Origin: Iris pallida
Taxonomy: Eukaryota > Streptophyta > Magnoliopsida > Asparagales > Iridaceae
Assembly: GCA_029216955.1 (NCBI GenBank)
Contig: JANAVB010004105.1
Coordinates: 255,667-319,666, forward strand
Direction: 5' to 3'
DNA: 64,000 bases
Position 1 is the first letter of the stretch; the number at the start of each line of letters is the position of its first letter. The position numbers were made by a program, and so were the translations under genes. This document shows, one piece after another, positions 35,973 to 47,621 of the stretch. The notes beneath the pieces were generated by a model. It made no database searches, was not told where the DNA came from, and saw only the letters and a program-made list of their open reading frames with translations.

Positions 35973-36870
35973 ATGGATTTTCAAGACGGGAATATCGCTT
36001 CCGTGAACATCCTATCAACTGCAGGCGGATCTTCTACAGACGGGACCCTACCAATACATGGGGGGCAGCTTACCCATATGATCGACCAGTCATATCCGCA
36101 GACCCCACCACCAGTACATGTTCTGCCTCCAGCACCTGTACTGGACAACGCTCTACTGCTTGGGATCTTCCAGCAGCTCACCACTTGCCAGACGGAGCAG
36201 GCCAACATCTCCCGCGATAGTTTGAGAGAGGCTCTTCAGACTAGAGATGATCCCCGACCCCACCCAGGAACTTCCAAGGACTTTATAGACCTCAGGTCCA
36301 AGGAATTCTATGGGACAGAAGGGATTATCTACGGTGATGAGTGGTTAGAAAACTTGAAGCAATTTCTTCGGACGGTTCGAGTTTCTGAAGACCTGAAGAT
36401 CGAGTCAGCCAGTATGTAGCTTTTCGACTTCGCCCAGATATGGTATAGAGATGAGCCCAAACTTTTTATACCAGATGTGGCTTGGCAGGAGTTCAAGCAA
36501 CTGTTTAAGAAAAGTTCTACCCCGACGTAGCTCGAGAGGCGTTAGTGAGTTAGTTCAAGAGTCTGGAGCAGGAAAACTGCACCGTCGATGAGTACACCTC
36601 ATTGTTTTCTCGCCTCAGTCGCTTCGCAAGATCATGGTCAATACCCCTAAAAGCAAGGCTCGAAGATTCAAGAAAGGATTATCTCACGAGATTCGCCTAG
36701 CCATCGCCACTAGTCGAGCCACTACCTACGAGGAGATCTTGAAGGTCGCACAAGCAGTAGAGGAAGAGTTGAGTCGCAAGTCGAAGAGAGACCAATATGC
36801 ATACGGAGGAGGTAGCAGCCAATTAGGATTGACGAAACGTCCCAATATTCCAGAGAAGGCTTCACCGTAA
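35973..36870 (+). pseudogene. gag: Element B gag, broken
   Basis: Starts at ATG 35973, directly after an acceptor-like 'tttttcttaattgcagcca'. An early proline- and glutamine-rich part is followed by the Gag core: DLRSKEFYGTEGIIYGDEWL, then TAG at 36417 where related element C has glutamine, then LFDFAQIWYRDEP and FKQLF. A frameshift near 36510-36640 precedes ARRFKKGLSHEIRLAIATSR and EEILKVAQAVEEE, the C-terminal capsid helices. Gag is the only protein this family seems to encode. Confidence 0.85.
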
Positions 36871-36954
36871 CAGTATTAGCTGCAGCCTCATTCCCAGCAC
36901 CAGAAGTATCATCAGCAGCCTCATCCTCAGCACCAAAAATAGTAGCAAAGCTAA

Positions 36955-37032
36955 CCTGAACCAACTTGTGACTTTTGTCGAAAGGAATGACACAAAAGGG
37001 AGCACTGTAGAAAAAGGCTAGGACTTTGCTTG
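36955..37032 (+). pseudogene. gag: Element B zinc knuckles, first part
   Basis: CDFCRKE-stop-HKREHC followed by RKRLGLCL: a CCHC knuckle with one nonsense codon (TGA for Gly), then the start of a second knuckle cut by solo LTR 2 at 37032. The second part resumes at 40880. Confidence 0.8.
37028..37032. repeat. Target-site duplication GCTTG (left)
   Basis: Identical to 40875-40879. Confidence 0.9.
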
Positions 37033-37626
37033 TGTAAGCTCTCTGAAATTTTTATTAGATTTAATTAGAGCAATTAGGAATATGATTAATTATGATTTTC
37101 TAAGTTATTAATTATTTCCTACTTTTATTTTTGATTATTGTCGACACGTTATCGTGACTTTCAAATTAGGAGCACAAGACTAGTCATTTTCTTCAAACCA
37201 ACTTGTCATGCATGATCTACTCGAGATGCTCTACACCCATGACTTTTGTGTCCCACTCAGACATACCCTTTTGTGCTTTATTTTATCACACAACTTTTTG
37301 GATATTTGACCTAATCTCGATTTACCCCACAGAGTTACATTTAATTTCAACTTGTATTGGAGACACCATTTTGACCCAAACTTGTCGACCCAAGTTATGG
37401 ACACGGACCATTTTGGGCCTACTGCACAGGTGCTACTTGTATCCCATCCAATTGAGTCTCCATGTACTATTTATTTTAACATGATTATAAATGGCTAATT
37501 TAAGTCATTTTAATTACTAAGACCCAATTAGACTCAATTGTGACCCAACCCAACTCAATTGGACCCAACCTAAGCACCATGACAACCTCTCTCATCCCTA
37601 CCCAAACACACAACACCAACTATTCC

Positions 37627-37633
37627 TATAAAA
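37627..37633 (+). promoter_or_regulatory. TATA box of solo LTR 2
   Basis: TATAAAA about 600 bp into the LTR, followed by a CA- and then CT-rich leader, as in many plant LTR promoters. Confidence 0.5.
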
Positions 37634-37659
37634 CACCACACACCACATGTCACATCACT

Positions 37660-38410
37660 ATACACTCTCTCTTCCTATTTTTCAAACACACACACACCAC
37701 CACCATAACTCCCCCTATATTCCTTGGAAACCCCACCCTCTCACACACTCCCTCACCCCAACCCCTTAGGCCGACAGCCAAACACCCTACCCCCTCTCTC
37801 TTACGATTTTCTCTTTCCTCTCTCTACCTCATGGTTCACTCTCTCTCTCTCTCTCTCTTCTCTTCACCATAACTCCCATCACTATCACTATCACTCTCTA
37901 TCTCACCTCACCCTCCTAGCCGACCAAGAGAACACTCCCCCTCTCTCTACAGCTACCTCACTTCTTTCTCTCTTCCCTCTCATCTCTCTCTCTCTCTCAA
38001 ACACTATCTCCCTCTCCCCTATAACCCGACAGCCCCTCCCCTCTCTATCCTCTTCATCTTTATAATCTCCTTCATCACCATTTTCTTCTCCTCTTCATTC
38101 TCCAAACCGAAACCACCACCACAACCACCTTCTCTCTTCTCCACCTCCTCCCTAAGCCGATCCCACACCAGCAGCCCCTCTCCTCCTCCCTAGGCCGAGA
38201 ACACCATCACCACAGCCACTACCTTCTTCATCACCATCTCCTCACCACCACCACTCCCTTCACCACCTCCAACACAACCACCACCACTCACCACCTCCAC
38301 CATAGCCTCCCCCTCACCCTCCTTGGCCGACCACCCCAGCCCCCATGGTCGACCATAGCCCCCCTAGGCCGGCAGCACCACCACCCATCTTCACCATCAC
38401 CTCTCTCTTA
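37660..38410 (+). repeat. CT-rich leader of solo LTR 2
   Basis: About 750 bp with almost no G: repeated ctctctct and caccaccac, interrupted by 'taggccgacagcc'-type words. ORFs rich in Ser, Leu, Pro and Thr through it are composition artefacts. Confidence 0.8.
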
Positions 38411-38443
38411 GGTACTCTCCTCTCCTCCTTCCTTATTTCTTAA

Positions 38444-38446
<3 letters not shown>

Positions 38447-38522
<76 letters not shown>
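38447..38522. repeat. (TA)38 microsatellite
   Basis: Pure TA run in solo LTR 2. Confidence 0.95.
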
Positions 38523-38524
<2 letters not shown>

Positions 38525-38816
38525 CTTTTTATATATATATATAAATGTGAATGAGTGATTAATATTAATTGTGTGATTTGGATATATACATTTCATATCT
38601 TGGGTTGTGGAGGATTAAATGGTTGTTTATCATGTTGTATATGTTTACATTTAGGTGTATACATGTAATGAAAGGATCTAATCCCTAAACTTTTGTTATA
38701 AGGACCCATGCACATGCTTATAAATATGTAATTTACCATATACACATGCCCTATACATATATACTCTATGCATATTATGTACATCTATATGTATAAATAC
38801 TCTTCACTATGTCTAT

Positions 38817-38818
38817 AT

Positions 38819-38857
<39 letters not shown>

Positions 38858-38945
38858 ATATATATATATTCATATATTTATATTATATATATAGTTTACT
38901 TCTAGTCTCATTATAATATATATATAATAGATATTATATATATAT

Positions 38946-38987
<42 letters not shown>

Positions 38988-39065
38988 ATTATATACACAC
39001 ACCACTTTTTATATATATAATTACTTCTAGTCCTGATTATTAATATATAATATATTATATATATA

Positions 39066-39098
<33 letters not shown>

Positions 39099-39170
39099 TA
39101 TATAATATTTTTGGTAATATATATATATATATATATCACACTTTATATATATATATATAATATATATATG
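38817..39170. repeat. Compound (TA)n region
   Basis: Several TA runs separated by short unique words such as 'cttctagtc' (38899, 39026), which recurs about 127 bp apart. Confidence 0.9.
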
Positions 39171-40874
39171 ACCACTTTCCATTATCAAATGTATATATAC
39201 ATATATGTACTTACTTTTCCATGCGTGTATGACATACCCTTATATATATAGGCCCTTCTAAGACTATGTGTCTACACCTAGTAACCTCATTTGTGAACAC
39301 ATTATATATACATACAACTTGTATATGCATTTCCTTCACAAACGTACACTTGTATATATACATGCTCTATGTATACTCATATAACAACATGTGAATTCAA
39401 ATATAGGACTAGTGTACGTACATTCTTATGCTTACATATATATACTTGTCATGTGTAACTTGTGATTGTGCATCTTCTTGGATAAATGTAACTTAGTATT
39501 AGAAATGGGGTGCCTATTACGTTGAACGTACCCTCTACTTTGTGTGTGATTAGATGCGTAGTCATGGATGTTCTTCTCCCGTGTCGTAAGTCTTGGTTGT
39601 GTGATTATAGGTCTCTTGGACGACATGATTGAGGCAGGGGAGACCGGAGCACTATTTGCGTATTGGGGATTGAAGGCAATTATACCTTGCCTTGTACTAC
39701 TGTCCTTACATATACATCATTATACTCTTGTTAGCGCAGACTTGATTAGTAGAGTCCGGGATTGCCTCGGCATAGTCGATGTTGGCATCGACACTAGGAC
39801 TACCTACTTGGCCTAGTTCTAGACGACATATCCTTAGATTGCGGAGTTATTGTTACAACTCCCTTGACCATGACACGTGTTACGACACGACATTGAGTGA
39901 GATCAGATCATGGCACGTGCTATCGCTCTCAACTGGCCATCAGTGCGAGTGGCTCGTGTGACGGCACATATAGGGTAGTGATGGTTCCAGATAGCTGACT
40001 CTTCATAGAGAGCAGATGTTTGGGTCGTGGATGCGACTTGTACATCACTGGGCGGAGAAGACAACCAGTAGACGTATAGGATAGACTGTTACTCATTCTA
40101 GCCTCAGTGATACCCGGTTATGGGCATGGATACCCGGTTATAGGCCATACACTCACTAGGGGATACATCCGGCAGTGGCCACTAGCTGTGCGCTAGGTAC
40201 GGTCGGGAGGTATTCTAGTGTTTGTATGTTTACATTGGCTCGTGATCCGACGTCGGCTTGTGCTCCGATGCCATTCCCTTAAATATCCACTTATACGTTC
40301 CGAAGTTGTCTTCATATGCATTCACTTAGACTGGTTAGCACACCCCTTATGTAGTTATCAATATTTACTTTATGGCATGTTTCTATTTGTATCTTGCTAT
40401 GTCCCCTGAGGACCTGGTTCATTTCCAGATCCCGACGAGCACCTATACTCGAGATCTACGGTACTGGAGCTGAGGCGGGAGACTTTGCTGAGGACTACGA
40501 GGTCTACCCTGAGGAGTTTCCTTGACCTCGGTATGCTGCTACTTGGGCTGAGAGTTTCTTATCTAGTTAGTTGATACTCTTAGCTAGTTATCTTCCATTC
40601 ATGTACTTTCATTTTGATGTACTGTGGGATTGTTTCCACCAGACTTGTATTTCCTTTCAGTTGTATTTGGACATTCACACTACTCTGATTTTATATTCAG
40701 TACTTCCTTTCTATGTTATCTGTGGATGAGATTTAGATGATTGCCTGTGTTGGTTAGTTACTTTTACAACGTAGTACGCCTAAGTGAGTCCATTAAATTG
40801 GGCAGCTCACTCTAGGTCGTATCAGCTGGCCAGGTTAGGCCCTAATCCCATATATTTGGGAGTGTGGCGTGACA

Positions 40875-41040
40875 GCTTGCATTGTGGATCATCTAACCAC
40901 CAAATAAAGGATTGTCCCACAGCCCCTCATCGACAAGCCCACATGACATATGAGCACCAACAGTTCGAAGGATCACCCCACCAAGGCCACAAGGACAAGC
41001 ATTTATGGCTGTAGCACAACCCCAAGACAAAGGTAACATG
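40875..41040 (+). pseudogene. gag: Element B zinc knuckles, second part
   Basis: After the second GCTTG the reading resumes as HCGSSNHQIKDCPTAPHRQA, the remainder of a second CCHC knuckle, and ends HLWL plus TAG at 41012. No protease begins afterwards; about 230 bp of AT-rich DNA lead to the polypurine tract. Confidence 0.85.
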
Positions 41041-41259
41041 TATAGATTTCCTTAAAGCCTTTGTAGTTACAATTGATAATTAAGGTACATGCTTAGTATA
41101 CCCAAGTAAGCTTTTGATATTATTAAGTTTAGCTTTTATTTGATTTATTTTTTACTTACCCTAAGAATTATTATTATATTGCCATAGAAGATTGCTTGCA
41201 TATATTACTATATTTATATACAAACTTGTGTGTTTGATTTTCGAGGACAAAAATATTTT

Positions 41260-41273
41260 TAAGGAGGGTAGGT
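41260..41273 (+). other. Polypurine tract of element B
   Basis: AAGGAGGGTAGG just before the 3' LTR. The sequence 'cgaggacaaaaatattttt' upstream is like that before E's 3' LTR. Confidence 0.85.
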
Positions 41274-43889
41274 TGTAGCATCCGCTACTGAAATTTTCTA
41301 TTCTGATTAGTGATTAATGAATAAATAACACTTGGAATTTTATTTGGGAATTTTTATATTCTTTATATAATTTTTTTAACTATACTATTATTATTTTAAA
41401 AGGTCTTTAGGATTGTTGATGAGGGCATCCGGAGTCATTCTAGAGGCCAAGCATGTTATTTGGGCTATAGAAGGACAAAAGTAGTTTTCTATAAATTTTG
41501 GTATTTTTTTGGAATTTTTAGATAATTTTAATATAAGAAAAACCTATTTCTAGGACTTCTAGGATTTATTATAGAAAATTTAAGACCAAAAGTTGACCCC
41601 AAAATATTTTTCTAGGGTTCAATAGGTTATTTTATATTTTCTAACATTTTTCCAGAATTGTTTGGCTACTTTTAATAATTATTATGATTTTCTGTAAGTA
41701 AAATGGAGTTAAAAACTGTTTTCTGTAATTTATAAACCCTTTTCCAAAATTATTTACCCAGTCAACTAGATAGGGGCCCACCTGTTGGTCAAACAAGGAC
41801 AAAAGGCGTGGGCCAGCCGTCAGTGGGCCGCCCACGTGGGTGCGACTTCTAGTCGAGGCCTTACCCGATTAGCCAAGCCGAGCTGGACTTAGTCACAGCC
41901 AAGCCGGCCTCGCAGTGGGCCGTCAGATCAAAGCAGGGGCGCACACAATTTTGCCATGTGGCATCTTTAGCTGACTCTGAGTCGCGGCTCTCTCTCTGCC
42001 CTATATAATATAGTAAAACCCTAATTATTATTAGTTGCCGCAATTAGGAAAAAATCCAGGAGAGAGAGAGAGAGAGGTTTGAGCTAGGAGTTCTTGAAAT
42101 TCGCAAATCGATTGCCGCCAAACCAGAAGAGCTTTTCGCACGCCTTTTTCTATTGAAGCGTATTGAGGTATAGATTCTGAATATCTAAATTATTTTCATA
42201 AATTCAGAACCTTAATTTCTAAAAAATTCGTAGAGTTCTAGTTGTCCAAAATTTGACACGTTTTGGTGTTTTCGAGATTTCGGGAGAACCAGGAATCAAA
42301 ATCACGAACCGTTTGAAGTTTCAGAAAGCTAACACAGATATCTATGATATTTTTTTTTTGCAGAAATTAATACATTCATTTACTATTTTTAATTAATTCG
42401 TATAACTTAGTTTTACCGACAAATCGTCGAGTTGGTCACGGTTAGCCATAATGGCGATATCTTTTGACCAGATCGTGATTTTGTGGCACGGCCGATTCCA
42501 GTGCACTCGTGGCACTAAAATCTACTAGGATGCACACTCAAGTCATCGAGTTCATGTCGTTTGACTACTTAGTCATCGATGTGCCTCGATTTGCGTGCTA
42601 CGGGTTCCGAATTGGAAATCATAATTTTCCTTGGCTAAAAATTAGTATTTAATTTTAATTCTAGAATTATATTAGATTAAATTAGGTTTTTAGTTGATTT
42701 ATTTTGGAATTAAATAAGAATAGTTATGTTAAACTATTCGTCACTTTCTAGGGTTTTAGAGTGGAATTTTCATAATCTAACCTATGATCATTTATTTCTC
42801 GGGGTAGATCGGACAATGTCGTGAGTCGCGACTTCATCCTTTTTCGGAGCAAAAAAAGTTTCACTATGGCATTATATTACCTTTATTTTGTACTGCATGT
42901 ATATTTATATCGTCTTCTCACTGTTACATCTTTATATTTCTTGTTGTCACTGTTCTAGATTTCATCATGATTATTGCTTGTACACGAAAGTTAGAGTCAT
43001 TAGAGTATACATACATGTTCATATCCAATTTCTAGTTTATCGTGATTCTTGTTTATCGTGTTGTTAATGTTAATCGTGTTGGACATGTACTTGTGAGACA
43101 GTCGGGTGGAAGAATACAATTAGTAGACATGTGGTACCCCAGTGTAGCCCATAGTTTATTTGGTCAGAAAACCATCTTACAGAGTTTGTTCAGTAAATAC
43201 ATCTCATGTGTTGACTGTCCGTTTCCTAGCCCAACCACATGTTGAACATTTGTATTCTAAAACACATTGGACACATGTCTTCAATTCTTGTTGCTATATT
43301 GCTTAGAGGTTCATATCTTTTGAGTATACTTTCATAGAGTTAATGTGTCATAGTTGATCTCTTCTTAGTATATCGTATCATGTTTACAGTTCATCTTCCT
43401 TTTACTGTTTCTCCTCATGCTTTATATTATATTGTGTAGTGTGTCATGGTGAACTTGTTCCAATCCTGACTGGATAACTATTTTTCAGCTTTAGACGACG
43501 TGGTTTGTCCCGAGGTTTATTATGCGAATCTTGGTGACACTGACGTTACCAATGTGCCGGTTGCTTCTTCTGATGCGGAGTAGCATATTTCTCCTTATAC
43601 TCTTTCGTGTTATTCTTAGCTAGTGAGCTTAGCGGACTTTAGTTCTAGTTGTTTTTTACTTATTTTTAGCGGGGTTGTTCTCGAGACTATCTGATTTGTA
43701 GTAGATCTTTCTTTAAATTGAAACTTTTTAGTTTAATCACTTTGTCTTAATTTAGTTATGGATGATATATGTGGACTGTGTACTTGTATGGATAATGCTT
43801 ATCATAGATAGCGTACTACCGTCGATATTACGATGCAGGCTGGGCTTGGACACACACTCGTATCCAAAAAACAGGTGCGGGTCGTGACA
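41274..43889 (+). mobile_element. Element B 3' LTR
   Basis: 2616 bp, TGTAGCATCCGCTAC to GTGCGGGTCGTGACA. Matches the 5' LTR throughout. Its terminal hairpin is weaker (43856-43881), kept by G-T pairs. Confidence 0.92.
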
Positions 43890-44474
43890 ACTGGCGAACG
43901 GTCAATGGTCATCGGAATAGGTCGGTGACCAACGGACGGACGTGATTAACTGGGCTAAGTCGGTGGAATTCATCGCGCGGCAAGTGCTGCTCGTCGACGA
44001 CCAGGTTAAAAGAAGAAGTACAGAGAAGAAGAAGAAAGAACAGAGAAGGAGAAAGAAAACTTTGTGAACTGTTCAAAAGGATTTGGTGTTTAATAGCTAT
44101 CGGGCCGGATTTGCTTAACAGTTCGGGTTGTCCCTATTGGTCGGATCTCAATAACTAAAGGTCTCAATAACTAAAGTTGGCTTGGCTAGCTTTAAACAAA
44201 TGGACCTTAGCTTATTTGGTGGGCTTGGCGGTTAGGTCAATTGGGTCGAGCAGTGGCTAAAACAGATGAAATATAACTGGGCTTGGGGTGGTTGATGTTA
44301 ATCAATGGGCTGGCAGTAATAATAAGGATTTTGGAAGTTATAGCTAAGCATAAATCTTGTGGGCTAATTTGCTCTCTAGTCAAACTGTAAACTGCCCTAA
44401 CAAAGGGTTGAGCTTAACCTAGTAATTAAGTGGTGGCTAATTGGAATGTGGCTAACTACATGACACTATAACAT
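43890..44474. other. Flank of B: remainder of an old minus-strand LTR
   Basis: Starts with the ACTGG duplication and should continue the old LTR left of B. Contains purine-rich 'aagaagaagaaag' repeats (44010-44060). No coding motif. A possible LTR start on the minus strand (TGTTAGGGCAG, right edge near 44402) is unproven. Confidence 0.4.
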
Positions 44475-45176
44475 TGTTAGAGTAAATAATATCCTAATAA
44501 TCAATAATATAATAGAGGAATTATATTGATAAGTCATAATAAGAGAAAAAGGCTAACTTAGAAGATAATTTAAATATTCTAGTGATATATGGAAGATATC
44601 ATAATAGAGGAGAATGACCAATTCTTTTATTTTAGAATAGGTGAAGTTACGCACTAAGTGTTGCATGCTAATAAAAGACATGAACCAACATAGCTAAGAA
44701 AATAATCCCATCTTATACCACATTATATAGGAAATGGAAATAATAATTTGCTGCTGTAGAGGCTAAAAATCAAGCTGCGTCACCCATTAAAGTGTTCGAT
44801 CATCAGATGGCGCCAAATCATTACATTGTGCCAAACCATCAAGTTGTGCAGCATCAGGTTGCACCAACATCTGGTTGCACAGGAGTCAGGTTGCGCGAGC
44901 GCCACGTGGTGCACTTTCTTAAGAAGCTGTAACGACATCATCATTGCCTAACAGCTGACAGCACGGAGATTAAGGAAAATCCATTCGAATCTCGCGCAAC
45001 GTGGCGCTCGAGAAGATTTTGTCAGCATGTAATTAATACTGACAGCTGGTTCGTGCAAGTCATTGTGTGGCACGAGATTTAAATTAATACAACACAGAAG
45101 ACCTAGTCAAAGGCGCCAGTTGTTGAGTTGCGCCCATGTGCAGCCTGGCTAGTTGGCGCCACTTGATCAACTCTTA

Positions 45177-45510
45177 TTTTAAAGCAGAGTGATGTGGCGC
45201 ACAAGCCACTAACTTCGCAGAACGTGCCCACTACAATGCCCATGACCACGCACATCTCAATCAAACGATGCCACCGTCCATAGCAGTTGGTGTAACCTCT
45301 CGCGCAGGTTGCTACATTGCATCCACGTGCAACCTGATGAAGCTCGCACAAGGTGATTAAACAGTGTTCAGAACAGAGTGACGTGGCACACAAGCCATTA
45401 ACTTCATAGAATGTTTCCACTACACTGCCCACGAACACGCGCATCTCAATCAAACGATGCCATGCGTCCACAGCAGTTAGTACAACCGTTCGCACAAGTG
45501 AACAGGAGGC
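45177..45510. repeat. 189-bp tandem duplication in D LTR
   Basis: 'cagagtgaygtggc' starts at 45185 and 45374; similarity continues through 'caatcaaacgatgcca' and beyond, with about 15% differences. Confidence 0.75.
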
Positions 45511-45568
45511 GCACAACCTGAAGCACGCACAACCCAGAATAACTGCTGAACAGTTATTTCAAGAACTC

Positions 45569-45577
45569 TATAAATAG
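45569..45577 (+). promoter_or_regulatory. TATA box of element D
   Basis: TATAAATAG about 225 bp before the LTR end; a transcript start near 45600 fits, with AATAAA following before the LTR end. Confidence 0.65.
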
Positions 45578-45797
45578 AGACTCAAATCAATCTCAAAGCA
45601 TCAAGAATGATCATAATCTTCTGCTAAAGTGTTGTTGCATTCTCCAGAGGCTCGTGTCTTCAATATCATATCGTCCAAGGGATAAAGTGATTGTTTTCTA
45701 ATCAGATTCCTATAGTTGTACTTCCCCAAAAATTAATTATACTCTTGTACTCTTTTTTCTAAGTTTGTAATAAAGACTTTTGTTTTTACAAACAAAA

Positions 45798-45815
45798 TGA
45801 CGACTTTGCTGGGGA
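45798..45815 (+). other. Primer binding site of element D (Tat type)
   Basis: TGACGACTTTGCTGGGGA, close to the TGGCGACTCTGCTGGGGA site known from Tat/Ogre elements, usually attributed to tRNA-Arg. Three bases after the LTR end. Confidence 0.7.
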
Positions 45816-46351
45816 CGACTTTCTCCTCTGACGAGAAAGTGACAACTCAATGTGATACTGCATCAATCGGCAAGACGCAGAAGACCCTGGTCGTTCAAGT
45901 CGACCAGACAGCCTACGAGGCCATGATCAATGCTGGGGGTGCCAAGCGTACTGCTACCGCTGTTAAGAGCAAGACGCGCTCTGTTTGGACTCCTAAGTCC
46001 TCGATGACACAATCCCCTGCCTCTGTGCAACTTGCGCCCATCACTGCCTTGGCACAATCTAAGGGAAACAGTCTTTTGGCTAATCCCTCCACTTCTCCGA
46101 TTCTGAAATCAAAGGATACTTTATCTCGACACACCGCTGTCCAAAACAAGGGAAAGTGCCCTTTGGCCTTTACTTCCCTGGCACAACCTGTACCTGTTCT
46201 TGCTTCTGCACAACTTGCGCCCATCACTGCCTTGGTGCAACCTAAGAAAAACAGCCGTTTGGCTAACCCCTCTACTTCTCCGACTCTGAAATTGAAAGAG
46301 ACTTGGTCTCGACACACTGCTGGACAAAATAAAGAAAAGCCTTTTCCTCCC

Positions 46352-46459
46352 TGGCGCAACCTGTGCATGTTCCTGCTTTGGTGCAACTTACGCATGTTCA
46401 TGCTCTGGCGCAACCTATGCCTATTCATGTTCTGGCGCAACCTGCACATACTTCTGTAC
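46352..46459. repeat. 27-bp tandem repeat in D ORF1
   Basis: Four units of exactly 27 bp beginning TGGCGCAAC or TGGTGCAAC (46352, 46379, 46406, 46433), and a fifth begins TAGCACAAC. The same word family is scattered through the LTR. Confidence 0.85.
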
Positions 46460-46818
46460 TAGCACAACATAAAGAGAAATACTGTTTAGTGGCTCCCTCT
46501 TTGCCATCAAACCAGAAGTTTAGTGAGAAACCACTAAATCAAGGAAAACGCTCTTTAGCTTTTCCTCATTCTGCTTGAGTCGTTAATTGGGTGAAAAGTA
46601 CTGCTAATTCAGATAGGAATTCTATTCTCCTTAACAGAGACAACCAAATCTCTGTCAGGAAGATGGGTTCTATTCAGAATAAAATTTTCATGCAGAAGGG
46701 TATTATGCTTCTTCCAAAGAGGTCAGGGTAGGATCTACCAACTCTATGTATCTCAAGATCCCGACAAGGCAAACTGCTAGTATCTCAAGTAGATGCACAA
46801 GTAGCTCCCCTGTCAGAC

Positions 46819-47136
46819 TTGTGCACCTATATCAACATGTGCCAATCAGGGTCAACCTCGAAAAAACACAAAATGTATCAAGTGCAACCTGCACCAGTTG
46901 CTAACTTGTACCAGAGGAAGAATGCTGAGGTGAAAGATCCTATGACTTATGCTAACCAGCTTAGCACGTCCTTGTACACTCAAGGTACGGGACACCTCAA
47001 GAACAGGAACTATGTCCCGAATATCGTCAAGGACTACATTACTGCGACTTCTTCTCGTCCTATTAATGACCTCCGTAAACTTTTAATACAGAAGCGAAAG
47101 GTTGCAAATCCATCCCGTCCAACGGTAAACCAATAA
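46819..47136 (+). pseudogene. Element D ORF1-gag spacer ORF
   Basis: A 105-codon frame (…NRNYVPNIVKDYITATSSRP…) with no recognised domain, between ORF1 and gag. It could be the end of ORF1 after frame changes. Stops separate it from the neighbours on both sides. Confidence 0.35.
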
Positions 47137-47621
47137 CAAGAACATTATTGTAATCGGCACTATGAAGTTGTTATCAAATGCTGCTGTCAGTCAGCCAAGC
47201 GGTCCGCTTTGATCGTTTGAATTATGTTCAGACTCCTGAACCAATCCTGGTGGACGAAGATGAATTACTCTATGCTCCTGTCAATATGGCATCTCAAAGC
47301 ACTGGGGGTGGAAAACGTCTAAGACGTAATGTATCCTGCAATCCCAGTCAATAGTACTTAGATCGGATTCATGAATCCGGTGAAGAAGTATACCAATATA
47401 CTAGATCAAGAAGCCGAGAAATAATCGGTTAAAGGAATCTTCTTTTCGACCAAGACACAATCGATCAAAGGAATCTTCTTGATTCTAACCAAGATTCCTT
47501 CAGTCAAAAAGACATCCCTATCACTTATTCTGGGAGTGGTTCTTTATATGACTTTGATGCTGACAGTGAAAGTTCTGAAAGGACCATCCTTTCCACTAGC
47601 TCGTCTTTAAGGTCTAGAGAA

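Larger units (their letters stand above)
37033..40874 (+). mobile_element. Solo LTR 2 (3842 bp) inside element B gag
   Basis: Runs from TGTAAGCTCTCTG to GAGTGTGGCGTGACA and is flanked by GCTTG duplications. TATAAAA at 37627 precedes a long CT-rich leader (37660-38410) with repeated GGCCGAC words, then (TA)n tracts (38447-39170), then lower-complexity sequence, with the terminal hairpin TCCCA...TGGGA at 40846-40861. No internal gag/pol, primer site or polypurine tract. The start and end resemble solo LTR 1, so they are related families. Confidence 0.93.
33074..43889 (+). mobile_element. Element B: gag-only LTR retrotransposon (TR-GAG type) with TSD
   Basis: Bounded by perfect ACTGG duplications (33069-33073 and 43890-43894). 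LTRs are 33074-35687 and 41274-43889. Without the nested solo LTR the interior is only about 1.74 kb: primer site, leader, a decayed gag with zinc knuckles, and a polypurine tract. There is no protease, RT or integrase. Because the LTRs, primer site and polypurine tract are in place, the absence of pol looks like the structure of a non-autonomous gag-only family (known as TR-GAG). A private deletion in this copy is the alternative. Confidence 0.9.
44475..45794 (+). mobile_element. Element D 5' LTR
   Basis: The right edge (aaaca before the primer site) is well supported; the left edge TGTTAGAGTAAATAATATCC is my best estimate. It contains TATAAATAG at 45569, AATAAA at about 45769 just before the end, a 189-bp tandem duplication, and many copies of the word GCGCAAC or its complement. 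Confidence 0.6.
45797..46578 (+). pseudogene. Element D ORF1 upstream of gag, one frameshift
   Basis: A reading frame of about 260 codons before gag, with a frame change near 46350. It has two 61-residue repeats (AQLAPITALAQSKGNSLLAN... from 46028 and again from 46211), then 9-residue repeats of the type LAQPxHVxA encoded by 27-bp units (46352-46459). No known domain is recognised. Tat elements such as Ogre are known to carry an ORF of unknown function here. The apparent ATG lies on the primer site, so the true start may be downstream (45920 is one candidate). TGA at 46576 ends it. Confidence 0.55.

Noticed and set aside
37540..38065. Overlapping 110-113-codon ORFs rich in Thr, Ser, Pro and Leu
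   Set aside because: They result from the CA- and CT-rich leader of solo LTR 2, which lacks G and therefore most stop codons.
44402..44402. Possible minus-strand LTR start TGTTAGGGCAG with right edge near 44402
   Set aside because: Neither a matching second LTR nor a duplication could be found, so I did not list it as an edge.
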